The position numbers and the translations under genes are program-made. A DNA stretch of 58,516 bases. It comes from Minwuia sp. Lineage in GTDB: Bacteria; Pseudomonadota; Alphaproteobacteria; Minwuiales; Minwuiaceae. Positions 1 to 9,237 of the stretch are shown here, piece by piece. Below the pieces are notes generated by a model that saw only the letters and a program-made list of their open reading frames with translations, did not search any database and had not been told where the DNA came from. The stretch lies in assembly GCA_029213165.1 (NCBI GenBank), contig JARGNO010000020.1, forward strand, positions 1 to 58,516, read 5' to 3'. Numbering within the stretch: the stretch's first letter is position 1; the number at the start of each line of letters is the position of its first letter.

Positions 1-154
1 TTGACCCGAGAGCCCAGTCTCCCACGCCCGTGCGGCACCCCTGGGCGCCCGGATCAAGTCCGGGCACGACGCGGGTGGGGAGGCGGGTGGGGAGGGCGGG
101 GACCGACAACCTGGTCGCTGGACAATCGCGAGGGTGCGCCGGATACTCCGCCCC

Positions 155-580
155 ATGTCCGCAGAACAGCAATTCGATACTGATGGCCGCTATGTCGCCC
201 GTACCGGCGACCTGACCGTGCGCGTGAAACCCGTCTATCTGGCGAAGCAGTCGGAGCCGTCGAAGAGCCGCTATGTCTGGGCCTATGAGGTGACGATCGA
301 GAATGACGGCGAGGATACGGTGCAGCTGCTGGACCGGTACTGGCACATCACTGACGGCAATGGCCGCGTCGAGGAAGTGGAAGGCCCCGGCGTCATCGGC
401 AAGCAACCGATACTGAAACCGGGCCAGAGCTTCTCCTACGCCAGCGGCTGCCCGCTCGGCACGCCCAGCGGCATCATGGTGGGGCACTACGGCATGCTGT
501 CCGGCACCGGCGTCCGGTTCCGCATCGCCATCCCGCCCTTCTCCCTCGACCTGCCCCGCCGCGACAGCCAACTGAACTGA
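155..580 (+). CDS. apaG: ApaG domain protein
   Basis: A 141-residue protein that is almost entirely one ApaG domain, a small immunoglobulin-like beta fold. The family signatures are visible: a YVWAYEVTIEN strand near residue 40, the LLDRYWHITDGNGRVEEVEG stretch near 58-77 and the GPGVIGKQP turn after it, and a later G-x-M-x-G-x-Y-x-M segment. ApaG has been linked to cobalt/magnesium homeostasis in enterobacteria, but its biochemical role is not settled. The ATG at 155 is chosen because the homologous region begins just after it; an in-frame upstream start at 134 would add seven unrelated residues. trkH starts 10 bases after the stop, so the two are probably co-transcribed. Confidence 0.9.
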   Translation: MSAEQQFDTDGRYVARTGDLTVRVKPVYLAKQSEPSKSRYVWAYEVTIENDGEDTVQLLDRYWHITDGNGRVEEVEGPGVIGKQPILKPGQSFSYASGCPLGTPSGIMVGHYGMLSGTGVRFRIAIPPFSLDLPRRDSQLN

Positions 581-590
581 CTGATCCCGC

Positions 591-2039
591 ATGGGTGACC
601 CACGGGGCATATTCCTGATCAACGGCATCTTCGCGGTGATGCTGGCGGCCGCCATGCTGATTCCGGCTGCGGTCGATCTGGTGGCGGGAAACGCGGACTA
701 TCAGGTCTTCCTGGCCGCCTCCGCCGCCTCCGGCTTTCTGGGGGGCACCGTGGTGGCCTGCACCTGGCGGCGGGGCATAAGGCTCAGCCTGCGCGGGGCC
801 TTCGTGCTGACCACCTCCGTCTGGCTGGTGCTGCCGACGCTGGCCGCCCTGCCCTTCGCACTGGCGGGGCTGGAGATGTCCTACACGGATGCCTTCTTCG
901 AGGCCATGTCAGGCCTGACGACCACCGGCTCCACCGTCATCATCGGCCTGGACAATGCGCCGCCCGGCATCCTGATCTGGCGCTCCATCCTGCAATGGCT
1001 GGGGGGTGTCGGCATCATCGTCACCGCCATTGCCGTGCTGCCGCTGCTGCAGATCGGCGGCATGCAGCTGTTCCGCATGGAAAGCTCCGAGAGCTCCGAC
1101 AAGGCCATGCCCCGGGCGGCGCAGATCGCCGGCGCGACCGCCGTGATCTATCTGGTGCTGACGCTGGTCTGCGCCATCCTGCTCTGGGGAACCGGCCTGG
1201 GTGCCTTCGACGCCATGGCCCATGCCATGACCACCGTGGCAACCGGCGGCTTCTCCACCCGCGATGCGTCAGTCGGGGGTTTCGCCAATCCGGGCATGGA
1301 GTGGATCATCATTGTCTTCATGGTGCTGGGCTCGCTGCCCTTCGTGCTTTACCTGCAGGCGGTGCGGGGGCGACCGATGGCACTGTGGCGCGACACCCAG
1401 GTACGCTGGTTCTTCCTGACCGTCGGAGGCCTGCTGGCTCTGGTGGCGCTGCTGACCGACCTGTTCTTTCAGGTCGAGCCGGTGGAGGGCGTGCGGCTGA
1501 TGCTGTTCAACGTGATCTCGGTCATGACCGGCACCGGCTATGCCTCCGCCGATTACGGCGAGTGGGGACGCGCCGCGACGGAGGTGTTCTACTTCGCCAT
1601 GTTCATCGGCGGCTGCGCCGGTTCCACCAGTTGCGGCATCAAGATCTTCCGCTTCCGGGTGATGTTCGAGAATGCGCGGGTTCAGATCCAGGAACTGATC
1701 CGGCCCAATTCGGTGCTGGTGCCACGCTTCAACGGACGGCCCATCGAGAGCCATGTGACCGACGCGGTGATGAGCTATTTCTTCCTGTTCGCGATGGTCT
1801 TCGGAATGCTCGCTTTCCTGCTGACGCTCACCGGTCTCGACATGACGACGGCGCTCTCCGGTGCGGCAACCGCAGTGGCGAACGTCGGCCCCGGACTGGG
1901 AGACATCATCGGCCCCAGCGGCAATTTCCAGCCCCTGCCCGACACCGCGAAATGGCTGCTGTCTGCCGGCATGCTGCTGGGCAGGCTGGAGCTGTTCACC
2001 GTGCTGGTGCTGTTCACACGCCGGTTCTGGGTGTCCTGA
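591..2039 (+). CDS. trkH: TrkH/KtrB-family potassium uptake membrane subunit
   Basis: A 482-residue polytopic inner-membrane protein of normal TrkH length. The four pore-loop repeats of this K+ transporter superfamily can be picked out: SGLTTTGST near residues 107-115, TTVATGGFSTR near 213-223, a VMTGTGYASADYGEW segment near 310-325, and ANVGPGLGDIIGP near 430. Each contributes the conserved filter glycine. The subunit drives K+ uptake and normally needs the cytoplasmic NAD-binding TrkA, which is not in this window. It sits directly behind apaG, with acs following after a 132-base gap. Confidence 0.93.
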   Translation: MGDPRGIFLINGIFAVMLAAAMLIPAAVDLVAGNADYQVFLAASAASGFLGGTVVACTWRRGIRLSLRGAFVLTTSVWLVLPTLAALPFALAGLEMSYTDAFFEAMSGLTTTGSTVIIGLDNAPPGILIWRSILQWLGGVGIIVTAIAVLPLLQIGGMQLFRMESSESSDKAMPRAAQIAGATAVIYLVLTLVCAILLWGTGLGAFDAMAHAMTTVATGGFSTRDASVGGFANPGMEWIIIVFMVLGSLPFVLYLQAVRGRPMALWRDTQVRWFFLTVGGLLALVALLTDLFFQVEPVEGVRLMLFNVISVMTGTGYASADYGEWGRAATEVFYFAMFIGGCAGSTSCGIKIFRFRVMFENARVQIQELIRPNSVLVPRFNGRPIESHVTDAVMSYFFLFAMVFGMLAFLLTLTGLDMTTALSGAATAVANVGPGLGDIIGPSGNFQPLPDTAKWLLSAGMLLGRLELFTVLVLFTRRFWVS

Positions 2040-2046
2040 GCGGTTT

Positions 2047-2063
2047 CAGGCCCGGGGGGCCTG
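2047..2063 (+). terminator. Short GC hairpin after trkH
   Basis: CAGGCCC (2047-2053) and GGGCCTG (2057-2063) form a perfect 7-bp stem with a three-base loop, 8 bases after the trkH stop. No T-run follows, so this is at best a weak or factor-assisted terminator. Confidence 0.25.
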
Positions 2064-2171
2064 TGCCATCCCTCTCCCCCACCCACGCGACAAACCTTAC
2101 CGTTGCGGCAAAGCGGTCTGCCATGTCACGTTTCCGCCAACAAGAAACGCGCGCCAGGAGGACACCGCACC

Positions 2172-4115
<1,944 letters not shown>

Positions 4116-4140
4116 CACGATGACCGCAGGCGCCCGTCAT

Positions 4141-4171
4141 GGTCCGGCCATGTCGGGTGCCATGCCGGTCC
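4141..4171. terminator. Imperfect hairpin between convergent acsA and fccB
   Basis: GGTCCGGCCATG (4141-4152) can pair with CATGCCGGTCC (4161-4171) with one bulge, giving a roughly 10-bp GC-rich stem. It sits in the 72-base gap between two convergent genes, where a bidirectional terminator is expected. There is no T-run, so support is structural and positional only. Confidence 0.35.
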
Positions 4172-4187
4172 GGATCGGGAACCCGTT

Positions 4188-5471
4188 TCAGCCAAACATG
4201 TCCTTCGTGATGGAGGCGTACCAGCCTTCGGCAAAGGCGGCTTCGTGGGCGCGGACATCCGGGCCGGCATCCATCGGGCTGAGGCCACCGGAGCCATCGA
4301 CGCCGACGATCCCCGCTGCCGTGGAGCGGTAGACCTTGGCGACGGAGATTCCGTAGTCCGGGGCCACCAGGCTGTAGCAGGTATTGGCGAAGGAGCCGGA
4401 GACCGGTTCCTCGCCCGCCAGCGCCCGGACGATGTTGGCGGCGGCCACCTTGCCCTGACTGTTGGCGGAAAATCCCGACTTCGGCATCTGTCCGGCAACT
4501 GCGGCATCGCCGATGACATGAACGTCAGGGGTCATCTCCGACGCGAATGTCGATGGATCGACCGGACACCAGCCATCCGCATTGGCCAGCCCGGCATCGC
4601 GGGCAATGGCACCAGCCCATTGCGGCGGGATGATGTTGATCACGCCTGCGGTGTGCCGTGCCCCGAAGGCGGTCTCGATCCATCCTTCCGACGCATTCAC
4701 ACTGACGATGCGCCCGTCATCACTGGCGGGGACATGTTCGATCAGCCCCGGATAAAGCTGCGCCCAGGCCTGCCTGAACAGTGCCTGTTTCGAAAACCGG
4801 TCCTTGGCATCCAGGATCAGCACCTTCGACTTCGGTCGATTCCGTTTCAGCCAGTGCGCGATCAGGCTGGCCCGCTCATAGGGGCCGGGCGGGCAACGGA
4901 AGGGATTGGCCGGCGGAGCTATGATCACCACTTCGCCGTCGGCCATTGCCTCCAGTTGGCGCCGCAACAGCGCGGTCTGCGGACCCGCCTTCCAGGCATG
5001 GGGCAGCACCTCCGCCGCCGCAGCGTCATATCCGTCGAGTTCACCCCAGCGCATGTCGATACCGGGCGACAGCACGGCCTTCTCGAACCCGATTTCGCTG
5101 CCATCGGCAAGTCTCACGGTTCGGTTCGCCGCATCCAGCGCCACGGCCCGCTGATGCACGATCTCGACACCAGAATCTCCTGAAAGACGCTCATGGGTAT
5201 GCGCGATATCCGAAAGCCGACGCAGACCACCCAGAACCAGATTGCTGAACGGACAGGTATGGAAGACCCGGTTCTGTTCGATCAGCACGACTGACAACGT
5301 CGGTGCGAACCGTTTCAGGTACCGGGCTGCGGTTGCGCCACCGAATCCACCACCGATGACAACCACATCCACCTTTCGGGCCGCATTCGCGCGCACCGGT
5401 CCAAGGGCCGCTGAAGCGGCAACTGCCGCACCTGCCCTGCCAAGGCCACGCCTGGAAATAGCTGGCATCAT
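4188..5471 (-). CDS. fccB: Flavocytochrome c sulfide dehydrogenase, flavoprotein subunit
   Basis: A 427-residue FAD protein that oxidises sulfide and passes electrons to a c-type cytochrome partner. It begins with a Tat-type leader: SRRGLGRAG at residues 6-14, then an alanine-rich hydrophobic stretch. The Rossmann motif VVIGGGFGGATAA is near residues 37-49. Both active-site cysteines of the family are present, in NPFRCPPGPYERA (about C193) and NTCYSLVAPDYGISV (about C365). A second FAD-contact segment, HVIGDAAVAG, is near 320. The start at 5471 (or 5468) lies one base past the fccA stop, so the genes are translationally coupled. Length is normal. Together with FccA it forms a periplasmic sulfide:cytochrome c oxidoreductase. 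Confidence 0.93.
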   Translation of the reverse strand: MMPAISRRGLGRAGAAVAASAALGPVRANAARKVDVVVIGGGFGGATAARYLKRFAPTLSVVLIEQNRVFHTCPFSNLVLGGLRRLSDIAHTHERLSGDSGVEIVHQRAVALDAANRTVRLADGSEIGFEKAVLSPGIDMRWGELDGYDAAAAEVLPHAWKAGPQTALLRRQLEAMADGEVVIIAPPANPFRCPPGPYERASLIAHWLKRNRPKSKVLILDAKDRFSKQALFRQAWAQLYPGLIEHVPASDDGRIVSVNASEGWIETAFGARHTAGVINIIPPQWAGAIARDAGLANADGWCPVDPSTFASEMTPDVHVIGDAAVAGQMPKSGFSANSQGKVAAANIVRALAGEEPVSGSFANTCYSLVAPDYGISVAKVYRSTAAGIVGVDGSGGLSPMDAGPDVRAHEAAFAEGWYASITKDMFG

Positions 5472-5472
5472 G

Positions 5473-5772
5473 CTATTTCCCCTTACCGAAGTGGGTGGCC
5501 AGCAACAGGATCTCTGCATCCGAGTAGCCGCTGGCAATCCGGTCCATCACAGTGGCCGGTCGCGTACCTTGCCGGAAGGCCTTCAAAGCCGCCTCGATCT
5601 CCGACGGCTTGAGCCGGTCAATGGAGGGAATGCTGCCGGGACTGACGCCATCCGGTCCGTGGCAGGCCGCACAGGAAAGTGCGAGAATCGTGCCCTCCGA
5701 CGTGTCCCCGGCAACCGCCGGGGCGGCAACCGCTACCAGCAGGCAAGCCGCAGCCATCGCTCTCCGGCTCAT
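5473..5772 (-). CDS. fccA: Periplasmic class I cytochrome c, FccA-like subunit
   Basis: A 99-residue protein with a cleavable signal peptide (MSRRAMAAACLLVAVAAPAV, probably cut near AGD). It has one haem-binding motif, CAACH, at residues 34-38, and a candidate axial methionine at about residue 76 in a TVMDRIASGYSD context typical of sulfide-dehydrogenase cytochromes. It is a single-haem version; some relatives are diheme. Position directly before fccB assigns it as the electron-accepting subunit. The ATG at 5772 is preferred over one 24 bases upstream because a GGAGG-rich ribosome site directly precedes it and the signal peptide then starts normally. Confidence 0.88.
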   Translation of the reverse strand: MSRRAMAAACLLVAVAAPAVAGDTSEGTILALSCAACHGPDGVSPGSIPSIDRLKPSEIEAALKAFRQGTRPATVMDRIASGYSDAEILLLATHFGKGK

Positions 5773-5819
5773 CCTCTCCTCCCTCTTGTTTTCCACAGCC
5801 TAACACGGCAGAAGCACCG

Positions 5820-5851
5820 GACCGGCGATCAACTCCTGTTGAAAGCCGGTC
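5820..5851 (-). promoter_or_regulatory. Two-part stem-loop between histidine kinase and fccA
   Basis: GACCGGC (5820-5826) pairs with GCCGGTC (5845-5851), and inside it TCAAC (5829-5833) pairs with GTTGA (5838-5842). The result is a 7+5 bp stem with a symmetric 2x2 internal loop and a four-base apical loop. It lies 42 bases after the kinase stop and 47 bases before the fccA start on the minus strand. No T-run follows, so it may be a leader structure, processing site or weak terminator separating the two-component genes from fccAB. Confidence 0.5.
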
Positions 5852-5893
5852 TCGCTTCACCCACACGGTGGCTCAGATCGGTCCCGGGCGCCG

Positions 5894-7357
5894 TCAACGG
5901 GCTTGCGGCAGGCGAAGGACAATCGACAGGCCGCCATCCGGATTGCGCTCAGCCACTGCTGTTCCGCCCAGCGCCTCCATGTTGCGGCGCGTCAGCCAGA
6001 GGCCCAGACCATCATGGCCATCATCCGCCCCGCCGGTGTCGCGGATGGTGACGTGGCGGACAAAGATGAATTCAAGGCGATCTTCGGGCACGCCCGGGCC
6101 ATTGTCGGAAATCCTCGCCTCGACCATGCCATCGGCGACGGGCCGGATGGCGATCGAGATATGGCCGTCCCGACCCAACAGGCCAAGAGCGTTCTCCAGG
6201 GGGTTCTCGATGGCGATGGTCAGCAGGTCACTGTTGCCGAAAACGTCGGTGCGGCCATCACTGTGAACAGTGATCGTTGCACCGGATTCCTCCGCAACCT
6301 CCGCAAACCCATCCACCACCTTTCCGATCAGCTGGGCCAGATCCAGACGCGTCTTGTCGGGCGAGATCAGGGCAGCCGTCGCCTCCTCGCTGCGGCGGAT
6401 TGCACCGATCAGGCTGTCCAGACGCTCCACGGCCCGGTCAATCCGCTCGATCGACTGATGCGGCGCGGCCTTCGCATCAGGCAGGGCACGCCGAAGCGGC
6501 TCAAGTGCCTGCGCGATGACACCGACCGGTGTCTTCAGCGCGTGCGCATTCTCCTCCGCCGATGTCCGCAATTGATCGGCGGAGCGGCGCAGACTGCCCA
6601 CCATGTCATCGAAACTGCGGGCGACACCATCCAGTTCCGGCAGTCGATTCAGGTCACGGAAACTGGACCTGCGACCGCCGCCCCGCCGCATCACACCCGC
6701 CAGGTCGGCAAACCGCTGCAGGTTGCGCCGGACAGACAGGAACAGGCCGAAGACGGCCACGACCATCAGCAGATAGATACCGGCGCTGACCAGCATCTCC
6801 GGGCTCTGCCAATAAGGCACCTCTGCCGGCGATCCCAGCCGCGCCACCTCCGCCTTCGTGGTCACAACCACCCAGCACCCCGCCGCATTGCTGACCGGCG
6901 TGACCGACGTGATGGCCCGGCGGCTGCCGGAAACAGTCTCATAGACAGAACCAGTGCGCCCGGCCCAGGCGCAGTTGCCTTCGAGTACGGAGAGCGCGCC
7001 TGTCGCCAGCAATCGCTGCTTCTCACTGTCGAAAGCATTCTCCGAGATCGTCGGCCAGGCCCCGACAAAGAAGAAACCACCGGTGTCACCCGCCGGCCGG
7101 AACAGCACCCGGATGCCGTTGGCGCTGCTGTCGAAGCGGGCGAGAACTTCCTGCAGCTCCGGCAGGCGCGCGGGATCGAGGGATGACTGGATTCCGCTGG
7201 CAATCAGGGCGCCTTGCTCGGCCACCGCCTGGCGCAGCAGGTTCCGTCGCTCGCCATCTGCCTGCTGCAGTTGCAGGTAGATGATCGCCGGTACGATGGC
7301 AAGAATCGCGGACAGGATGACGAGACGCATCCAGAGGGACCGCAGGAAACGGGACAT
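5894..7357 (-). CDS. Sensor histidine kinase
   Basis: A 487-residue membrane sensor kinase. A first transmembrane helix covers about residues 11-30 and a second about 189-209. They flank a roughly 155-residue periplasmic domain I do not recognise, which contains two cysteines (about 129 and 161). A HAMP-like linker precedes the dimerisation box ENAHALKTPVG with the phospho-acceptor histidine at about 272. The ATPase domain shows an N-box (NPLENALG, about 389) and a SDNGPGVPEDR G1 box. The gene starts 17 bases after the response regulator stop. Colinear position before fccAB makes sulfide or redox control possible, but the signal is unknown. Confidence 0.88.
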   Translation of the reverse strand: MSRFLRSLWMRLVILSAILAIVPAIIYLQLQQADGERRNLLRQAVAEQGALIASGIQSSLDPARLPELQEVLARFDSSANGIRVLFRPAGDTGGFFFVGAWPTISENAFDSEKQRLLATGALSVLEGNCAWAGRTGSVYETVSGSRRAITSVTPVSNAAGCWVVVTTKAEVARLGSPAEVPYWQSPEMLVSAGIYLLMVVAVFGLFLSVRRNLQRFADLAGVMRRGGGRRSSFRDLNRLPELDGVARSFDDMVGSLRRSADQLRTSAEENAHALKTPVGVIAQALEPLRRALPDAKAAPHQSIERIDRAVERLDSLIGAIRRSEEATAALISPDKTRLDLAQLIGKVVDGFAEVAEESGATITVHSDGRTDVFGNSDLLTIAIENPLENALGLLGRDGHISIAIRPVADGMVEARISDNGPGVPEDRLEFIFVRHVTIRDTGGADDGHDGLGLWLTRRNMEALGGTAVAERNPDGGLSIVLRLPQAR

Positions 7358-7374
7358 CGGCCTAGACGACCCGG

Positions 7375-8115
7375 TCAGGCATCACGCAACTTGCGCCAGC
7401 GGTAGCCGAATCCCGGATAGTTCTCGATCTCGGCGAACTCCGGATCGATGGTCTCGAACTTGCGCCGGATACGCTTGATGATGCTGCGGACATTGGTTCG
7501 GAAGCCGTCATCACCGGAACCGGCGTGAAACCCTTCACCGCGTACAAGGTCATAGATTTCCCGATAGCGCATGTTGCGGCCGGCATTCTCGGCCAGGTGG
7601 CGCACCACGGCGAACTCGGAAATCGTCAGGTCAACCTCCTGCTCCTTCCAGAGCGTACGCGCGGAATCGGTATCCAGCAGCAGGTCACCGGCCCGATGCT
7701 CCGACGATGCCGCCTCACTCGACCCGCCGCTGCCACGCGATCCGCCGAGGATCAGTTCGATACGGCGCTTGAGTATGGAAAAGCTGCGCGATTTCTCGAT
7801 GAAATCGACAGCACCACCAATAAGTGCAGCTTCCTCATAGATCTGGTCACTCAGGACCGTCAGGAAAATGACCGGCAGTTCGATGCCGTCAGCCCTGATC
7901 TGTTTCAGGACCTCGATCCCGTTCATTCGGGGCATCTTCCAGTCGAGCAGAATGAGCCCGGGCGTTCCTCCCGCCTCCAGCGCCTCGATCACGTCAGGGC
8001 CATCCGGAAATTCCTGCACGCTGAACCCGGCGTCCTCGAGGTTCTGGGCCACGGATTCGCGGAACAGATCGTCGTCATCCACCAGGAAGATACGAGGCTG
8101 TGGCTGTTCACCCAT
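7375..8115 (-). CDS. Response regulator with winged-helix output domain
   Basis: A 246-residue two-component regulator. The receiver domain has the acidic cluster VDDDD at residues 12-16, the phosphorylation site D58 in LLDWKMPRMNG, and a switch lysine in FIEKSRSF, where the usual KP is replaced by KS. An OmpR/PhoB-like DNA-binding domain occupies about 150-246, ending in a typical YPGFGYRW wing. It is the cognate partner of the downstream kinase and overlaps the end of the upstream lipoprotein gene by 8 bases. The output domain is more divergent than in PhoB, so the exact subfamily is not assigned. Confidence 0.9.
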   Translation of the reverse strand: MGEQPQPRIFLVDDDDLFRESVAQNLEDAGFSVQEFPDGPDVIEALEAGGTPGLILLDWKMPRMNGIEVLKQIRADGIELPVIFLTVLSDQIYEEAALIGGAVDFIEKSRSFSILKRRIELILGGSRGSGGSSEAASSEHRAGDLLLDTDSARTLWKEQEVDLTISEFAVVRHLAENAGRNMRYREIYDLVRGEGFHAGSGDDGFRTNVRSIIKRIRRKFETIDPEFAEIENYPGFGYRWRKLRDA

Positions 8116-8668
8116 CCGCGACTTTCTCCGCTATCGGATCAGGACACCGTTCGTCCCTTCCGACCGTTGTATCGACCTCCAGCCCCGCTGTCTCGAAGGT
8201 CAGTGCCTTCAGCAGCTGGTTGTTCACGTCGCGAAACAGGAACAGCGCCAGACTGCAGCCAGAGAACCGGTATTCCCAGATCGTTGCGGGCGATTGTATC
8301 CGCACCTCGGAAGGCGAGCCCATCTGACGCAGCAATTCGTCGGCGTTCAGACCGACGAGCTCACCAAACGGTGGCTTCTCGGGCGGCTGCTCAGGCCCAT
8401 CTGGGACATCGGCATTGTCACTGGCCCGGGCAGCCGACCCGGGGTCAACCAGATTGCCCCGGGCGATCGGGCGCGGGGGCGGCAGGGGCGGCACAGCCTG
8501 CTCGCGTGGTGCCAGGACAGCCAGACCGGGCGATGGCTCGGTCTGCGGACTCGTGGCACCACCGGCCAGGGACCGCTGCGCGCTCCCGGATTGCGGCGGC
8601 GGCAGCTGCTCACAGGCTGCCAAAAGGACAACAAGCGCCAGAGCTGTTGCGGACCCGAGCCAATTCAT
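8108..8668 (-). CDS. Putative lipoprotein, unknown function
   Basis: About 186 residues, starting MNWLGSATALALVVLLAACEQ. The LLAAC lipobox places the lipidated cysteine at residue 19. A long proline/glycine/serine-rich linker follows, about residues 22-100. A compact C-terminal domain contains GLNADELLRQMGSPSEVR and ATIWEYRFSGCSLALFLF. This pattern resembles the SmpA/BamE-like fold seen in small outer-membrane lipoproteins, although I cannot prove membership. It is the first gene of the run leading through the two-component pair to fccAB and overlaps the regulator start, so it may be a periplasmic accessory of that sensor. The start is set by the lipoprotein signal; longer upstream extensions look non-coding. 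Confidence 0.7.
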   Translation of the reverse strand: MNWLGSATALALVVLLAACEQLPPPQSGSAQRSLAGGATSPQTEPSPGLAVLAPREQAVPPLPPPRPIARGNLVDPGSAARASDNADVPDGPEQPPEKPPFGELVGLNADELLRQMGSPSEVRIQSPATIWEYRFSGCSLALFLFRDVNNQLLKALTFETAGLEVDTTVGRDERCPDPIAEKVADG

Positions 8669-8743
8669 CCGGGCCAATCCCCCTACCGACAGTGGTGCAT
8701 CATGGTACCCCGTTACGATCTGCAGGGGAATTCCGATACTTAT

Positions 8744-8770
8744 CACGTTATGCGCTGGATCGATAACGTG
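8744..8770. promoter_or_regulatory. Inverted repeat upstream of the lipoprotein/two-component genes
   Basis: CACGTTAT (8744-8751) and ATAACGTG (8763-8770) are perfect 8-bp inverted arms with an 11-base spacer, about 75 bases upstream of the lipoprotein start. Spacing of about 19 bases centre to centre suits a dimeric regulator. It also lies downstream of the last phage-type gene, so a transcription-end role is possible; there is no T-run. Confidence 0.4.
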
Positions 8771-8847
8771 TCCACTGTCACAGGCCGGGGCAGTCACTGG
8801 CCAACAGGGTCATGCGGGCCGCTTCGTGCGGGAAGGACAAACCGGAC

Positions 8848-9237
8848 CTACAACGACGCACCAAATCTCCGGCCAGCCCGGCCAAAGCTGATGAGGCTCC
8901 CGAAGACCCGTGACCGGGCCTGCTGGTCGGCCACGGTATCGTCCAGCGATGCCGCACCACGGGCGAAGCCATTGCTGCGTCGGACAACACGCCTTGCCGC
9001 CATGGCCTGACGCATCAACGAACCGCTGGAGGCATTGATGCCCTGTGCACCACCTTGGACGTTCTGGCGTGCGAGGGTCCGAGCGAGTTGCTGTTGCCCG
9101 TCACGCGCGCTGCGCGCGAGGTCGAGACGGGTACGGGCGCGGGCCACCCGGCGGGTCGCTGAAGCAGCAGACGCCTGTTGTGCGGTGGAAAAGGCGGACA
9201 GCCCAAGTGCCACGCCTGCGGAAACCGGATCAGCCAT
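8848..9237 (-). CDS. Phage internal virion-like protein (T7 gp14-like)
   Basis: A 129-residue, helical, Ala/Arg-rich protein beginning MADPVSAGVALGLSAFSTAQ. The segment NVQGGAQGINASSGSLMRQ near the middle matches the small internal virion or injection proteins that follow the tail-tube genes in podoviruses. Its ATG shares one base with the TAA of the preceding tail gene (TAATG), so translation is coupled. T7 gp14 is longer (about 196 residues), so this may be a reduced version. It is the last gene of the capsid operon; homologues of gp15 and gp16, which normally follow, are absent. The family assignment rests on position and composition more than on a diagnostic motif. Confidence 0.6.
   Translation of the reverse strand: MADPVSAGVALGLSAFSTAQQASAASATRRVARARTRLDLARSARDGQQQLARTLARQNVQGGAQGINASSGSLMRQAMAARRVVRRSNGFARGAASLDDTVADQQARSRVFGSLISFGRAGRRFGASL

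Noticed and set aside
8744-8770. The CACGTTAT/ATAACGTG repeat as a phage attachment site
   Set aside because: No second copy was noticed at the other end of the phage-type block and no integrase or tRNA gene is near; an operator or hairpin is simpler.
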